A stretch of DNA of 64,000 nucleotides from Nitrosomonas sp. (GTDB taxonomy: Bacteria; Pseudomonadota; Gammaproteobacteria; Burkholderiales; Nitrosomonadaceae): positions 62,001 to 126,000 of the forward strand of contig NZ_JAIEME010000015.1 in NCBI RefSeq assembly GCF_019752415.1, in the 5' to 3' direction. The notes below the pieces were generated by a model. The model searched no databases and was not told the DNA's origin. It saw only the letters and a program-made list of their open reading frames with translations. Below are positions 36,158 through 44,824 of this stretch, one piece after another (positions within the stretch are counted from its first letter, which is position 1; the number at the start of each line of letters is the position of its first letter). Position numbers and translations under genes: made by a program.

Positions 36158-38011
36158 ATGAAGGACAATGAACGCGATGTGAGCCAAGATAGCCTAGCTG
36201 ATGGCCCACCCAGCGGATCGAGACGCACATTCTTTAAGACAGCGGGCGCTGCAGTGATTGCGGCACCGGTAATGTTAACTTCCAGCAAAAGTGAGGCGCA
36301 AGTCGTGCCGCCGCCGATTGGGCCTAGCCCAGCGACCACGCCTTGGGCAGAAACTTTACCGGATGCGTTTGAGCTCATGCAAAAGGCGGATCTTTTTACA
36401 GATCCGAATCGGATACCGCAGGGAGAAGCGAATGACGATTACGACGAATGTGGACGCAATGATCACCAACGCTGGAATGAATTTTTCTACGGCCCGGTTC
36501 TGAATAATGATCCGCTGGCGGGGCCGGTCGACCAAGTAGATCTTTATGAATTAAAGGTCAAAGCGGTTAGTCACGTATTCAATCCAGCCTATCCTGCGCA
36601 GCCGGTTTGGAACTACGTAGGCAAGAATGTAAATGGCCAGGATTATTATAATCCGACATTTGTGGCGCGCTACGGGCGTCCAATCATTGTGCGTTTGCAT
36701 AATGAATTGCCACAAAATCATGTCGGCTTCGGAACGCCTGAGATCAGTATGCATTTGCACAATTTGCATACACCGTCTGAGAGCGATGGTTTCCCCGGCG
36801 ATTATTTCAGCCCGGTCAAGGCCGGCCCTACGCTTAACAAACCGGGAAAATTCAAAGATCAGTTCTACCCCAATATCTATGCCGGTTTTGATGAGTTTCC
36901 TAAAGGCCCCGGCAATCCTGTCGGCGGAGACAGCCGTGAAGCGCTGGGCACGTTGTGGTACCACGATCATACCCTGGATTTCACTGCCGCCAATGCGAGT
37001 CGTGGTCTGGCAGGTTTCTACCTGTTGTACGACGCCCTCGACTCAGGCGACGAGAATGACCCCAATCCGGCCGCTTTAAGGCTGCCGAGCTATCCCTACG
37101 ACTATCCGCTGGCTTTCCAGGACAAGCGCTTTGACGCATCGGGTATCCAAATATTCGATCAAATCGATCCGGAAGGTACATTTGGCGACAAGATTACGGT
37201 GAATGGCAAGATCGAGCCGCTACTGAATGTCGCCAGACGCAAATATCGTCTACGCTTGCTTAATGCAGGGCCATCCCGCTTTTACGAGTTTTATCTGGTG
37301 AACGCCGCAGGTGTCGTGCAGACATTCGACTACATTTCCAATGACGGTAATCTCTTGCCTGCGCCGTTGCGCAATCAAACCCGAGTCAGATTGGGTGTCG
37401 CTGAGCGCGGGGACATTGTAGTGGATTTCTCCCGCTATCCACTAAACACGGAACTGTATCTTGTCAATCGGTTGGTACAAACAACCACGCGTGGGCCAGG
37501 TGCTGTTGTGGCTCCCGGTGAGCGCGTGCTCAAGATGATTATCAATCGTGCTGCGGTGGATAACAGTCGCGTACCGAATGCCTTACGCCCGATACGTAGA
37601 CCCACAGCGGACGAAATCGCAGAAGCGCCAGTTAGAACGTGGGCCTTCAATCGTACGCGCGGCTTGTGGAGTATCAATGGTAAGTTAGTCAACGTCAAAT
37701 CTGCCGGGGCTCACATTGAGGCGGGCAGCGCAGAAATATGGGATTTGAGCAATCCAAACGGCGGTTGGTCTCATCCGATTCATATCCACTTCGAAGAAGG
37801 ACATATTCTTCAACGATTTAGGAATGGTGTTCAAGTGGCCGTGCCTGCACACGAGAGAGGCCGTAAGGATGTCTACGTGCTAGGGCCAAACGAACGCATC
37901 AGACTATTCATGCGTTTCCGGGATTTCCCAGGAAAATATGTGATGCATTGCCATAATATGATCCACGAAGACCATGCCATGATGGTACGTTGGGATATCG
38001 AGCCACAATAG
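36158..38011 (+). CDS. Tat-exported multicopper oxidase
   Basis: A 617-residue enzyme. A Tat signal (SRRTFFKTAGAAV, twin Arg 22-23) is followed by three cupredoxin domains. All four copper motifs are present: HLHNLH (199-204), WYHDH (267-271), HPIHIHFEEGH (about 535) and HCHNMIHEDHAMM (597-609), the last with the type 1 Cys, His and Met ligands. It belongs to the CotA/bilirubin-oxidase-like group. It should oxidise a small organic or metal substrate outside the cytoplasm with O2. The ribosome site GAGGAG precedes the ATG. The RTX peroxidase gene is 154 bases upstream and the SCO chaperone gene 9 bases downstream, so a shared oxidation role is likely. Confidence 0.94.
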   Translation: MKDNERDVSQDSLADGPPSGSRRTFFKTAGAAVIAAPVMLTSSKSEAQVVPPPIGPSPATTPWAETLPDAFELMQKADLFTDPNRIPQGEANDDYDECGRNDHQRWNEFFYGPVLNNDPLAGPVDQVDLYELKVKAVSHVFNPAYPAQPVWNYVGKNVNGQDYYNPTFVARYGRPIIVRLHNELPQNHVGFGTPEISMHLHNLHTPSESDGFPGDYFSPVKAGPTLNKPGKFKDQFYPNIYAGFDEFPKGPGNPVGGDSREALGTLWYHDHTLDFTAANASRGLAGFYLLYDALDSGDENDPNPAALRLPSYPYDYPLAFQDKRFDASGIQIFDQIDPEGTFGDKITVNGKIEPLLNVARRKYRLRLLNAGPSRFYEFYLVNAAGVVQTFDYISNDGNLLPAPLRNQTRVRLGVAERGDIVVDFSRYPLNTELYLVNRLVQTTTRGPGAVVAPGERVLKMIINRAAVDNSRVPNALRPIRRPTADEIAEAPVRTWAFNRTRGLWSINGKLVNVKSAGAHIEAGSAEIWDLSNPNGGWSHPIHIHFEEGHILQRFRNGVQVAVPAHERGRKDVYVLGPNERIRLFMRFRDFPGKYVMHCHNMIHEDHAMMVRWDIEPQ

Positions 38012-38020
38012 GAACATACC

Positions 38021-38701
38021 ATGAACAAAGAGGAAACTATCATGAATACACGCAGAGAAATTTTAGCTGGCATGGGGGTCGCCGCATTGGGACTAATCGG
38101 TCTGAATGCCGCTTGGCAAGGGCTTAGCGGCAGAATGCCGAGCACCTCTGCTAATTGGGACAATCGGGATACATTGAGCGGCACGCCGTTTCCAAACGTA
38201 ACGCTCTATACGCATGAGGGAGAAACAGTCAGATTTTACGACGACCTGATTCGCGACAAAGTGGTCGCCATCAATATGATGTATGCCCAATGTGCTGGCA
38301 TTTGTCCGTTGGCGACGGCCAATCTGCTCCAGGTGCAAAACATGCTGGGAGAACGTGCGGGACGCGATGTCTTTATGTACTCAATCACCTTGCAGCCGGA
38401 ACAGGATACTCCCAAAGGGCTCAAACAGTATGCCGATCGCTATGGCATCAAGGATAATTGGAAGTTTCTGACCGGCGCGCCGGAAGATATCGAATTACTC
38501 CGCTTCCGACTGGGTTTTTTTGATCGTGAAATCGATCTTGATAAAGTGAAAGAAAATCACACCGGTATGGTACGCATCGGTAACGATGCACTGAAACGAT
38601 GGAGTATGGCACCTGCTCTGGCCGAACCGCATCAGATCATGGCTACCATCAACCATCTCGATCCTAAAGCTATCCATACTTATGAGGGACAGCCTACCTA
38701 G
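38021..38701 (+). CDS. SCO1/SenC-family copper chaperone
   Basis: A 226-residue thioredoxin-fold protein. It has an N-terminal membrane anchor or signal (about 15-36, preceded by a twin Arg), then the SCO copper site CAGICP (Cys91, Cys95) and the distal His180 (KENHTGMVRIGN). SCO proteins deliver copper to cuproenzymes, classically the CuA site of cytochrome oxidase. Nine bases after the multicopper oxidase stop, this one more likely metallates that oxidase. A second ATG at 38042 (MNTRREILAG) with GAGGAA upstream is an equally good start. A strong terminator follows 70 bases after the stop. Confidence 0.92.
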   Translation: MNKEETIMNTRREILAGMGVAALGLIGLNAAWQGLSGRMPSTSANWDNRDTLSGTPFPNVTLYTHEGETVRFYDDLIRDKVVAINMMYAQCAGICPLATANLLQVQNMLGERAGRDVFMYSITLQPEQDTPKGLKQYADRYGIKDNWKFLTGAPEDIELLRFRLGFFDREIDLDKVKENHTGMVRIGNDALKRWSMAPALAEPHQIMATINHLDPKAIHTYEGQPT

Positions 38702-39060
38702 CAGCTACTATTTCGCATGACAAGTCAGTGTAATTTGTTGCTGCAAAAAATGTAATCTTGCAGATTAACACCACTGGAATGCAATTTGGTTCCAGTGGTT
38801 TTTTATGGTAAAAGTGTTGTGATTCTATACCGGATCGTCTATGGCCAACCCGGCAAACCAGAGGGGCAGCAGGTTGCATCCAATATGCTAGGTCAGTTGC
38901 CGCGAAAGATCAGCGTGCATGATTCTCAGGAATCTCTTTCTTTAGTCAATTTCATGATGTGGGACTGGAAGTGCTAATATCGGTGTACAATTAATTCACT
39001 AAAATAGGTGTGTGTAAACATCGTGTGTCTGTGTAAGACCCCAAGAAGGAAGTTGGTGTT
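38702..39060. other. Gap between the SCO gene and the lipoprotein gene
   Basis: It holds the terminator of the peroxidase-oxidase-SCO block (38771-38804). After that comes about 250 bases with no convincing gene that should include the promoter of the next lipoprotein gene. GTGTGTGTAAA-type TG repeats lie near 39008-39032. Confidence 0.5.
38771..38804 (+). terminator. Rho-independent terminator after the SCO gene
   Basis: CCACTGGAA (38771-38779) pairs perfectly with TTCCAGTGG (38790-38798) around a 10-base loop and is followed by six T residues in total. It closes the peroxidase, multicopper oxidase and SCO group. Confidence 0.88.
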
Positions 39061-39504
39061 ATGAAAAGATCAATGGCTACTGTTTTTTTTGCTGCTACAA
39101 TTTTAATATCGGGTTGCGCGGCATCACCAGAAAATAATCATGTGCCTTATATTTCCCCAGGGCAATTTCAAACTTATAATTGCAATGAATTATTGGCTGA
39201 GATTGAACGAATTCAAACCAGAGTCAGTCAATTAACAGGCAATTTGGAGGACAAAAACCCGACCAAAGACAAATGGGTGCTCGGTGCGGATTTATCGCTT
39301 TCATGGCCGGCATTATTTGCATTGGGGGGAACAAAAGAACAAGAAGCTGAGTATGAGCAATTAAAAAATGAGTATGATGCGATACAACAATGGGCAATTA
39401 TCAAACAATGTCCGGGTGTAATTCCACCAGCCGAGAAACCTCCTGAATTTGATCCAAACCTGGTAGAAACATTGAAGGGGGATGCAGTGGCAGGGCAGCG
39501 GTAA
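39061..39504 (+). CDS. Small lipoprotein of unknown function
   Basis: A 147-residue protein with a lipoprotein signal (lipobox LISGC, Cys19). A helical region follows (CNELLAEIERIQTRVSQLTG), then a hydrophobic SLSWPALFALGG stretch and a second helix (EQEAEYEQLKNEYDAIQQWA). The pattern of an early Cys-Asn-Glu, paired helices and a short hydrophobic hairpin is common among proteobacterial lipoproteins without a known role. An AAGGAAG ribosome site precedes the ATG. It is a single gene between a terminator and a decayed hypC. Confidence 0.75.
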   Translation: MKRSMATVFFAATILISGCAASPENNHVPYISPGQFQTYNCNELLAEIERIQTRVSQLTGNLEDKNPTKDKWVLGADLSLSWPALFALGGTKEQEAEYEQLKNEYDAIQQWAIIKQCPGVIPPAEKPPEFDPNLVETLKGDAVAGQR

Positions 39505-39677
39505 TGAAACGATGTACGATATGGTAGTGCAGCATGGTCAGTGGGATCAAAACCCTACAGATTAAGTTGCACGTGACGGAGTTTTCGTTTCAATAACTTT
39601 TCAAGGATTTTGCTGTTCGTTTACTTGACGTGTTTCTGCACTTTCACTGAAAAGTAGTGCGAGAAATCAGAGTTTCC

Positions 39678-39921
39678 TTAATTGCTACAGAGCCTATTTT
39701 TCGGTGAGAGTAGAATTTCTGCAAACATCGCCAGTGTGCGTTCTGCTTCCGTTGGATCCAGTTTCTGTTGCGCGAAACTAACGTGTACGATGGCATTATC
39801 CCCAGGGACAGCATCTCCTCAGCTAATGTCAACGAAATTTCCTTGCGCATACCACCAAGATTGACGATTGCATAATTTTCATTAGCCAATTGTTTGACAC
39901 AAGCTGAATAGCAAGGCACAT
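39678..39921 (-). pseudogene. hypC: Decayed hypC (hydrogenase maturation chaperone)
   Basis: The minus strand holds the pieces of a HypC protein in three frames. The start reads MCLAIQ from the ATG at 39919-39921. The next piece reads KQLANENYAIVNLGGMRKEI and SLTLAEE. The last piece reads DAVPGDNAIVHVSFAQQKLD and PTEAERTLAMFAEILL, ending at the TAA at 39678-39680. Together they cover the usual length of about 80 residues, including the N-terminal MC that HypC needs and the GD..IVHVGFA-like core. Two frameshifts break it. HypC is a maturation chaperone for [NiFe] hydrogenases; no other hydrogenase gene is in the window. Confidence 0.82.
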
Positions 39922-39995
39922 AAGCATTTTATGCAAGTTTCTTAATGCTTAAATTATGACATAATTAACTATCTCAATTATTGATAGTCTAGAAA

Positions 39996-40571
39996 GTGAT
40001 CAAACAAAATTCTTTTATCCTTTACTTAGTGATCTTGCTGATTGGATTGCTGGGCTTGTCGGTGATACCAAATTCTGTTCGGGCAGATAATGGAATATGG
40101 ATTGATGTGGATACATCTACACATACTTTGTCGGTGATGCAGGGTGATTCCATTCAAACGGTGTTTAAGAATGTAGCTATTGGACGCTATGGCACAACTT
40201 GGTCCAAGATGACAAAAGACGACAAAACCCCGTTGGGGAGATTCAGGGTGGGGTGGATCAATGAGAAAAGCCGCTATTATCGTTTTTTTGGTCTGAACTA
40301 TCCAAATCTTGATACAGCAAAACGTGCGCTGGATGAAAATAGGATCAATGAAGAAACCTGGCTTTCGATATTGGAAGCAAAAAGTATGGGCAAGACGCCG
40401 CCTCAGAATACACCGTTAGGAGGTCACATAGGCATACATGGAATTGGGAGGGGGGATCAGGAGATTCATCATGAATACAACTGGACCAATGGTTGTATTG
40501 CACTAACGAACGAACAGATTGACCAGCTGGGTAAATGGATCAAGCCCGGCATATTGGTGAATATTCGCTAG
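39996..40571 (+). CDS. L,D-transpeptidase (YkuD family)
   Basis: A 191-residue protein with an N-terminal hydrophobic export segment (about 5-28) and a YkuD domain. The domain opens with IWIDVDTSTHTLSVMQGD, continues with DKTPLGRFRVGWIN and has the active-site region GGHIGIHG...NWTNGCIAL, where the Cys is the nucleophile. Such enzymes make 3-3 peptidoglycan cross-links or attach proteins to the wall. The frame opens with GTG after a poor ribosome site, so the exact start is uncertain. The gene is single, flanked by the hypC relic and the Lpp-like gene; the latter may be its substrate, as Lpp is in enterics. Confidence 0.88.
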   Translation: MIKQNSFILYLVILLIGLLGLSVIPNSVRADNGIWIDVDTSTHTLSVMQGDSIQTVFKNVAIGRYGTTWSKMTKDDKTPLGRFRVGWINEKSRYYRFFGLNYPNLDTAKRALDENRINEETWLSILEAKSMGKTPPQNTPLGGHIGIHGIGRGDQEIHHEYNWTNGCIALTNEQIDQLGKWIKPGILVNIR

Positions 40572-40863
40572 CCGCTGATGATTCGCAGCTGTATCGAGCT
40601 ATGAGTTGTTTGTTATATGAGCTGTTTGTTGTTAATTACTTGAATTGAATTTGTGGAAGAAATATGTCTTTTTATTAGTCACTTAACAGACTGATATTGG
40701 TTTTTATTGCTGAGCCCATCGTAAATTTGTCATGCAATCCATTTATTTTGCAGAAAAAATCAGATAAGATCCTTGTGCGTTACTGATATTCAGGTATCAG
40801 TGGCTAGTAAAGTGGTGGATGATTGTGCGTTTTGAATAGATAAACTACTGAGGAGATATCGGA

Positions 40864-41154
40864 ATGAGAGAGAAAATCCAGCATCCAGTTCGTATGTTAA
40901 CGCTGGCAGTGATAGCAGGTGCTTTTATTGGACTAACAGGTTGTGCAACCACAGGTCAACTAGAAGAACATCAGAATAAAATTAGCGCAGATATAGCTGC
41001 AGCTAAAGCCGATGCCGCCGCCGCTAAGGCAGCAGCAGATGCTGCTAACGCCAAAGCAAATGATGCAGTACGTATTGCAGAGGAAGCAAACAGACGTTCA
41101 ATGGATACAGAATCAAAGATTGATCGTATGTTCAAGAAAGCTATGCATAAGTAA
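40864..41154 (+). CDS. Lpp/OprI-like alanine-zipper lipoprotein
   Basis: A 96-residue protein with a lipoprotein signal (lipobox LTGC, Cys27). A coiled-coil of heptads rich in alanine follows (DIAAAKADAAAAKAAADAAN), ending in KKAMHK with terminal lysines. This is the build of Lpp/OprI murein lipoproteins, which trimerise and tether the outer membrane to peptidoglycan, in some cases through the last Lys. A GAGGAG ribosome site precedes the ATG and a very strong terminator follows. An L,D-transpeptidase gene lies upstream. Confidence 0.85.
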   Translation: MREKIQHPVRMLTLAVIAGAFIGLTGCATTGQLEEHQNKISADIAAAKADAAAAKAAADAANAKANDAVRIAEEANRRSMDTESKIDRMFKKAMHK

Positions 41155-41179
41155 TGACGATGTAAGTGATGATGTAGTA

Positions 41180-41229
41180 GGGTATTCATAAAAAAACCCC
41201 TCAACTGAGGGGTTTTTTTATGAATACCC
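41180..41229 (+). terminator. Perfect 23-bp terminator hairpin
   Basis: The arms 41180-41202 and 41207-41229 are exact inverted repeats around the loop AACT. The inner stem is ACCCCTC/GAGGGGT and is followed by seven T residues, a standard terminator for the lipoprotein gene. The pairing then continues outward through the A/T run to GGGTATTCAT/ATGAATACCC, longer than usual. The insertion element starts 4 bases further on. Confidence 0.93.
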
Positions 41230-41232
41230 ATT

Positions 41233-42534
41233 AGTGTCTGGAAATTTAGTTGAATAAATTCAGTTGATTATAATTCTCTGAGGTATTCATTTTCACCTCT
41301 CCATTTTTAACCAATTGATCGATAGGTGTTTTCTAGAAAATAGCTAGGCTTAAAATCTGTAGAATTGTGTAAAGCGAAGCTTCGTTATTGAGCTGCTTTT
41401 TCACGATGGCAACCAAGACATAAACCGATATGGCAATCCATATCTGCGTTTTGACTGCATTCTCAGTAGTTCCGTAGAAACGCTGGATACGAAGATGTTG
41501 CTTGATCCACTTAAAGAATAGTTCGACCTGCCAGCGACAACGGTAAAGCTGAGCGATGGTCAGCGCAGGTAAGTCGAAGTCGTTGGTTAGAAATACCGGA
41601 TGTTTGTCGTGCTCTGCATCGTAGAGCTTGATACGTCGCAGGTGCTGCGAGTAATCCTTGCTGGTCTTGGGAGCCGTTAGGGCAATGGTTTGATCACAGC
41701 GCAGTCCTATGGATTTCTCCACTGAGCGAGAACAGATGTGGCGAAAGAGCAGATTGGATTTGGCTCGTGTTACAAAAAACGCCTTGGCTTGGTGCATGGT
41801 TTACGAGCGAGCAAAATCGCTGAAGCCTTGATCCATGATATAAAAACAGCCAGATTCGGGTATCAGGATGTCGAGCACATTGACCGCGTGCATCTTGCCG
41901 TCGCTGATATGGATGAAGGATGGAATATTACCGCACAGGTCAAACAACGTATGCATCTTAACGGCAGCCTTGGATGAACGGAAGCGTGCCCACGGAAAGA
42001 CGCTCAAGCACAAGTCAATGGTCGTGGTATCGAGTGCGTAGACCGTTTGTTCCAGCTCGACAGCAAAGCTGTCGCTGGCATAAAGCTTCCTGGCTGTCTG
42101 GATCAGGCTCATCGCGAAATCCATATAGATGCGGCAGTCGCGCTGCTCGTTGGCATCAGCCGGCATACTCTTGGCGATGTTGCCTCGTATGCCCAAGTGG
42201 TAGAGTTTGGCTTGATGGGCGCGCAGACAGGTTTCGATGTCGCGCAGACTTTCGCGGTAAGTCAGTTGCGCGAAAGCCATGCACAGAAACTGATCGAGAT
42301 GCGAGAACTTGAGCGTTGGATATCGACCAGAATATCTGGCTACGCACTGATGAAACGTGCGCAAAGGCAAGTGCTCCATTAATTGGGCAAACACCAATTT
42401 CCCTTCGTGCATATGCAATCTCCTGACAAAAGTCAGAAGATTGGTGAAAATTGAAATTGATTACAAATAATATGTCATTTAGTAATGGTCGTTCAATGAG
42501 TTATCATGCGATAATTCTCAAATCTCTAGACACT
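41233..42534 (-). mobile_element. IS4-family insertion sequence
   Basis: This element of 1302 bp is bounded by 15-base terminal inverted repeats: AGTGTCTGGAAATTT at 41233-41247 and the complement of AGTGTCTAGAGATTT at 42520-42534, with 13 of 15 positions matching. It carries one transposase gene on the minus strand, and size and transposase fit IS4. I see no clear target-site duplication. The left end lies 4 bases from a perfect terminator hairpin. Confidence 0.85.
41333..42418 (-). pseudogene. IS4-family transposase interrupted by a stop codon
   Basis: The frame reads MHMHEGKLVFAQLMEHLPL from 42418 through a DUF4372-type N-terminal domain and the first DDE aspartate region (VYALDTTTIDLCLSVFPWA). 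A TAA at 41798-41800 interrupts it after GFSDFARS. Without a frame change it continues as TMHQAKAFFVTRAKSN to the IS4 signature Y-x2-R-x3-E-x6-K (YRCRWQVELFFKWIK) and ends at 41333. The total of 361 codons is a normal length, so this is one gene with a single nonsense change, not two genes. It is probably inactive unless the stop is read through. Confidence 0.9.
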
Positions 42535-42653
42535 GCTGATAACCAGTATTAAGTTTTGAAACAACGCCTCAAAGAATTCATGCCCATTATTACTATCTTA
42601 GTTCTGGATCGTATATATTATGCTTATTTACACCTCTTAAAGAATCTATAATC

Positions 42654-42908
42654 ATGACGCAAGATACAATTTCGTGTGAGCTCCATGACTTTGTGGAGGT
42701 TGCTTGCATGTACGGCTATCGGCTTAAACTCATCTTAAAAAACAACCAAATCATAGAAGGTAAAGCTGTTGAAATTGTCAGCTCTCCCGAGAAACAGGAA
42801 TATCTGGTAATTGATAATGATTCGAGGCAGCATATCGAATTAATCCAGCTTGCAAAAATGGAAGTTCTGACACCTAATGCTAAATTTAGTGAAGTCGTTT
42901 TCCAGTAA
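42654..42908 (+). CDS. rof: Rof/YaeO-like Rho-binding antiterminator
   Basis: An 84-residue protein with a Sm-like small beta-barrel pattern. CELHDFVEVACMYGYRLKL is followed by LKNNQIIEGKAVEI, QEYLVIDNDSRQHIELIQLA and VLTPNAKFSEVVF. This matches the Rof/YaeO family, which binds transcription terminator Rho and blocks its action. The order, length and acidic character agree. The gene stands 90 bases before mutY, on the same strand, and begins about 120 bases after the insertion element. Confidence 0.7.
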   Translation: MTQDTISCELHDFVEVACMYGYRLKLILKNNQIIEGKAVEIVSSPEKQEYLVIDNDSRQHIELIQLAKMEVLTPNAKFSEVVFQ

Positions 42909-42998
42909 AATCTTGCAAGAAGACCAGCGTACTGCATCCATTCACAGCAAGTACTCAGACATTCGTAGACACACCAGGGAACTACTTCCGGCTTAAAT

Positions 42999-44072
42999 AT
43001 GTCACCCATCGCAACCCAGTTAATCCACTGGCATAAAGATCATGGCCGTCATCACCTTCCGTGGCAAGGGAATCGTGATCCCTATGCTATCTGGTTATCT
43101 GAAGTCATGTTACAACAGACACAGGTCAATACGGTCATCCCTTATTATGCGCGATTCATGCGAGAATTCCCTACCATTAGCAGTTTGGCACAAGCACCAC
43201 TTGATGCTGTGCTGGTCATCTGGAGCGGCCTTGGTTATTATTCGCGCGCCCGCAATTTACACCAAACGGCGCGTATGATTATGCAGGATTATCAGGGGCA
43301 ATTTCCTGACACCCGAGCAGTGATTCAGAAACTGCCGGGAATTGGACGTTCTACCGCCGCTGCCATCGCAGTTTTTGCTTTTAGCAAACGTGAAGCCATT
43401 ATGGATGGCAATGTTAAGCGAATCTTTACGCGTTATTTTGGAATTGCAGGTTACCCGGGAGAAAGCAGGATAATGAACCTGCTTTGGGAAAAAGCTGAAG
43501 AAGCATTACCTGTCTCCTATCGTGAGAACCAGATTGAAACATATACGCAAGCTCTAATGGATCTGGGAGCTACTGTTTGTATACGCCACACTCCAATTTG
43601 TAAAGTCTGTCCACTTCAATATCACTGTGTCGCATTTAAAGAAAAGCGCGTAAATCAATTCCCAACTGCCAGACTTCGCAAATCGCTACCAAAAAAAGAA
43701 ACGGTCTTTTTACTACTCATGCAAAATCAGAAGTTACTTATGGAAAAAAGACCTGCTTCCGGTATCTGGGGAGAGTTATGGTGTCCACCTGAGATAAAAA
43801 CCGGGATAGATGTCGCTAGTTATTGCCAGCATCAATTAGGCATAACAGTTCAATCGCCAGTTGAGTTACCAATTTTAAACCATCAACTCACCCACTTTAA
43901 ATTGCGTATCCATCCGCAGCTACTACAGGTTGTCTCAAGTACCCTCAATTCACACAATAAATTTATTTGGATTAAACCATCCGATGCGCTTGAACAAGCT
44001 ATTCCCACACCTGTAAGAAAACTGTTAAAACAAAATTTCTTATTGGATAATATGATGCTTCTAACCCTCTAA
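42999..44072 (+). CDS. mutY: Adenine DNA glycosylase MutY
   Basis: A 357-residue enzyme that removes A mispaired with 8-oxoguanine. The N-terminal domain has the catalytic Glu35 (SEVMLQQTQV), a helix-hairpin-helix (LPGIGRSTAAAI) and catalytic Asp136 (IMDGNVKRIFTR). The 4Fe-4S loop is intact with the spacing C-x6-C-x2-C-x5-C (CIRHTPICKVCPLQYHC). A C-terminal NUDIX-like domain (from about 230) recognises 8-oxoG. The 5-formyl-THF cyclo-ligase gene begins 16 bases after its stop, so they are probably co-transcribed. Confidence 0.97.
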   Translation: MSPIATQLIHWHKDHGRHHLPWQGNRDPYAIWLSEVMLQQTQVNTVIPYYARFMREFPTISSLAQAPLDAVLVIWSGLGYYSRARNLHQTARMIMQDYQGQFPDTRAVIQKLPGIGRSTAAAIAVFAFSKREAIMDGNVKRIFTRYFGIAGYPGESRIMNLLWEKAEEALPVSYRENQIETYTQALMDLGATVCIRHTPICKVCPLQYHCVAFKEKRVNQFPTARLRKSLPKKETVFLLLMQNQKLLMEKRPASGIWGELWCPPEIKTGIDVASYCQHQLGITVQSPVELPILNHQLTHFKLRIHPQLLQVVSSTLNSHNKFIWIKPSDALEQAIPTPVRKLLKQNFLLDNMMLLTL

Positions 44073-44088
44073 CAACAGATTAGGAATA

Positions 44089-44703
44089 ATGGATAATTTA
44101 TTGGAATGGAGGAAACATAAACGCAAACAACTAATTGCAGCCAGGGAAACTTTATCTGAAACGATTCATCAGCAATGGAGCCAAGCAATTTCAGATTCTC
44201 TCAAACAAGGTTTTCCAAAACTTCAGAAAATGAATATTGGAATTTATTGGCCGTTCCGGGGTGAATACGACCCGCGGTCAATTGCCCAGTATTTTCTGCG
44301 ACATGGAGCAACGATCGCACTACCAGAAGTAGTCAGTAAGGATGAACCACTTTGTTTTCGTAAATGGTTGCCTGGAATACCCATGAAAGAAGGTGCTTAT
44401 GGTATCCCTGTCCCTGTAGAGGCCAAGGCTGTTAGGGTTAATGCGATTATTATTCCCATGGTTGGCTTTGATCAACATGGCTATCGTTTGGGCTATGGCA
44501 GTGGTTTTTTTGATCGTACTTTAGCTACATACCAACCACATCCCTTAACTATTGGAATAGCTTTTGAAATACAACGATTAGAAAATATTTACGCTCAAGC
44601 ACATGATATTGCGATGCATTATATTGTGACAGAGACAGGTATTTTCCGGACTGAAGATCATGAACTCAAATTTATCCCAACATTTCAGTGTGCTGATGAA
44701 TAA
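44089..44703 (+). CDS. 5-formyltetrahydrofolate cyclo-ligase
   Basis: A 204-residue enzyme that converts 5-formyl-THF to 5,10-methenyl-THF using ATP. Family motifs are WRKHKRKQLIAAR, IGIYWPFRGEYDPR, EGAYGIPVP and IIIPMVGFDQHGYRLGYGSGFFDRTL, the last being the conserved nucleotide and folate site region. It follows mutY closely. In many proteobacteria this gene neighbours 6S RNA, but I found no 6S-like structure in the short flanks here. Confidence 0.93.
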   Translation: MDNLLEWRKHKRKQLIAARETLSETIHQQWSQAISDSLKQGFPKLQKMNIGIYWPFRGEYDPRSIAQYFLRHGATIALPEVVSKDEPLCFRKWLPGIPMKEGAYGIPVPVEAKAVRVNAIIIPMVGFDQHGYRLGYGSGFFDRTLATYQPHPLTIGIAFEIQRLENIYAQAHDIAMHYIVTETGIFRTEDHELKFIPTFQCADE

Positions 44704-44824
44704 ATAGTATAATAGCTCCCCCGCTCACCCTGCGGCAAAACCATGGAGAATCGAAAGTTGTTACAACAAAAGATAACTCTTCCAGAAAGATGTGGTGTTA
44801 ACTAGAAGATAGAGATAAATCCAG

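Noticed and set aside
41333-42418. Two separate transposase genes, as the two open frames suggest
   Set aside because: Both pieces are in the same frame, separated by one TAA, and join into one normal-length IS4 transposase.
41220-42545. Target-site duplication flanking the IS4 element
   Set aside because: The bases next to the two inverted repeats (CCATT and GCTGA) do not match, so no duplication can be claimed.
44704-44824. 6S RNA next to the 5-formyl-THF cyclo-ligase gene, a common location
   Set aside because: The 121-base gap is too short and shows no long hairpin with a central bubble.
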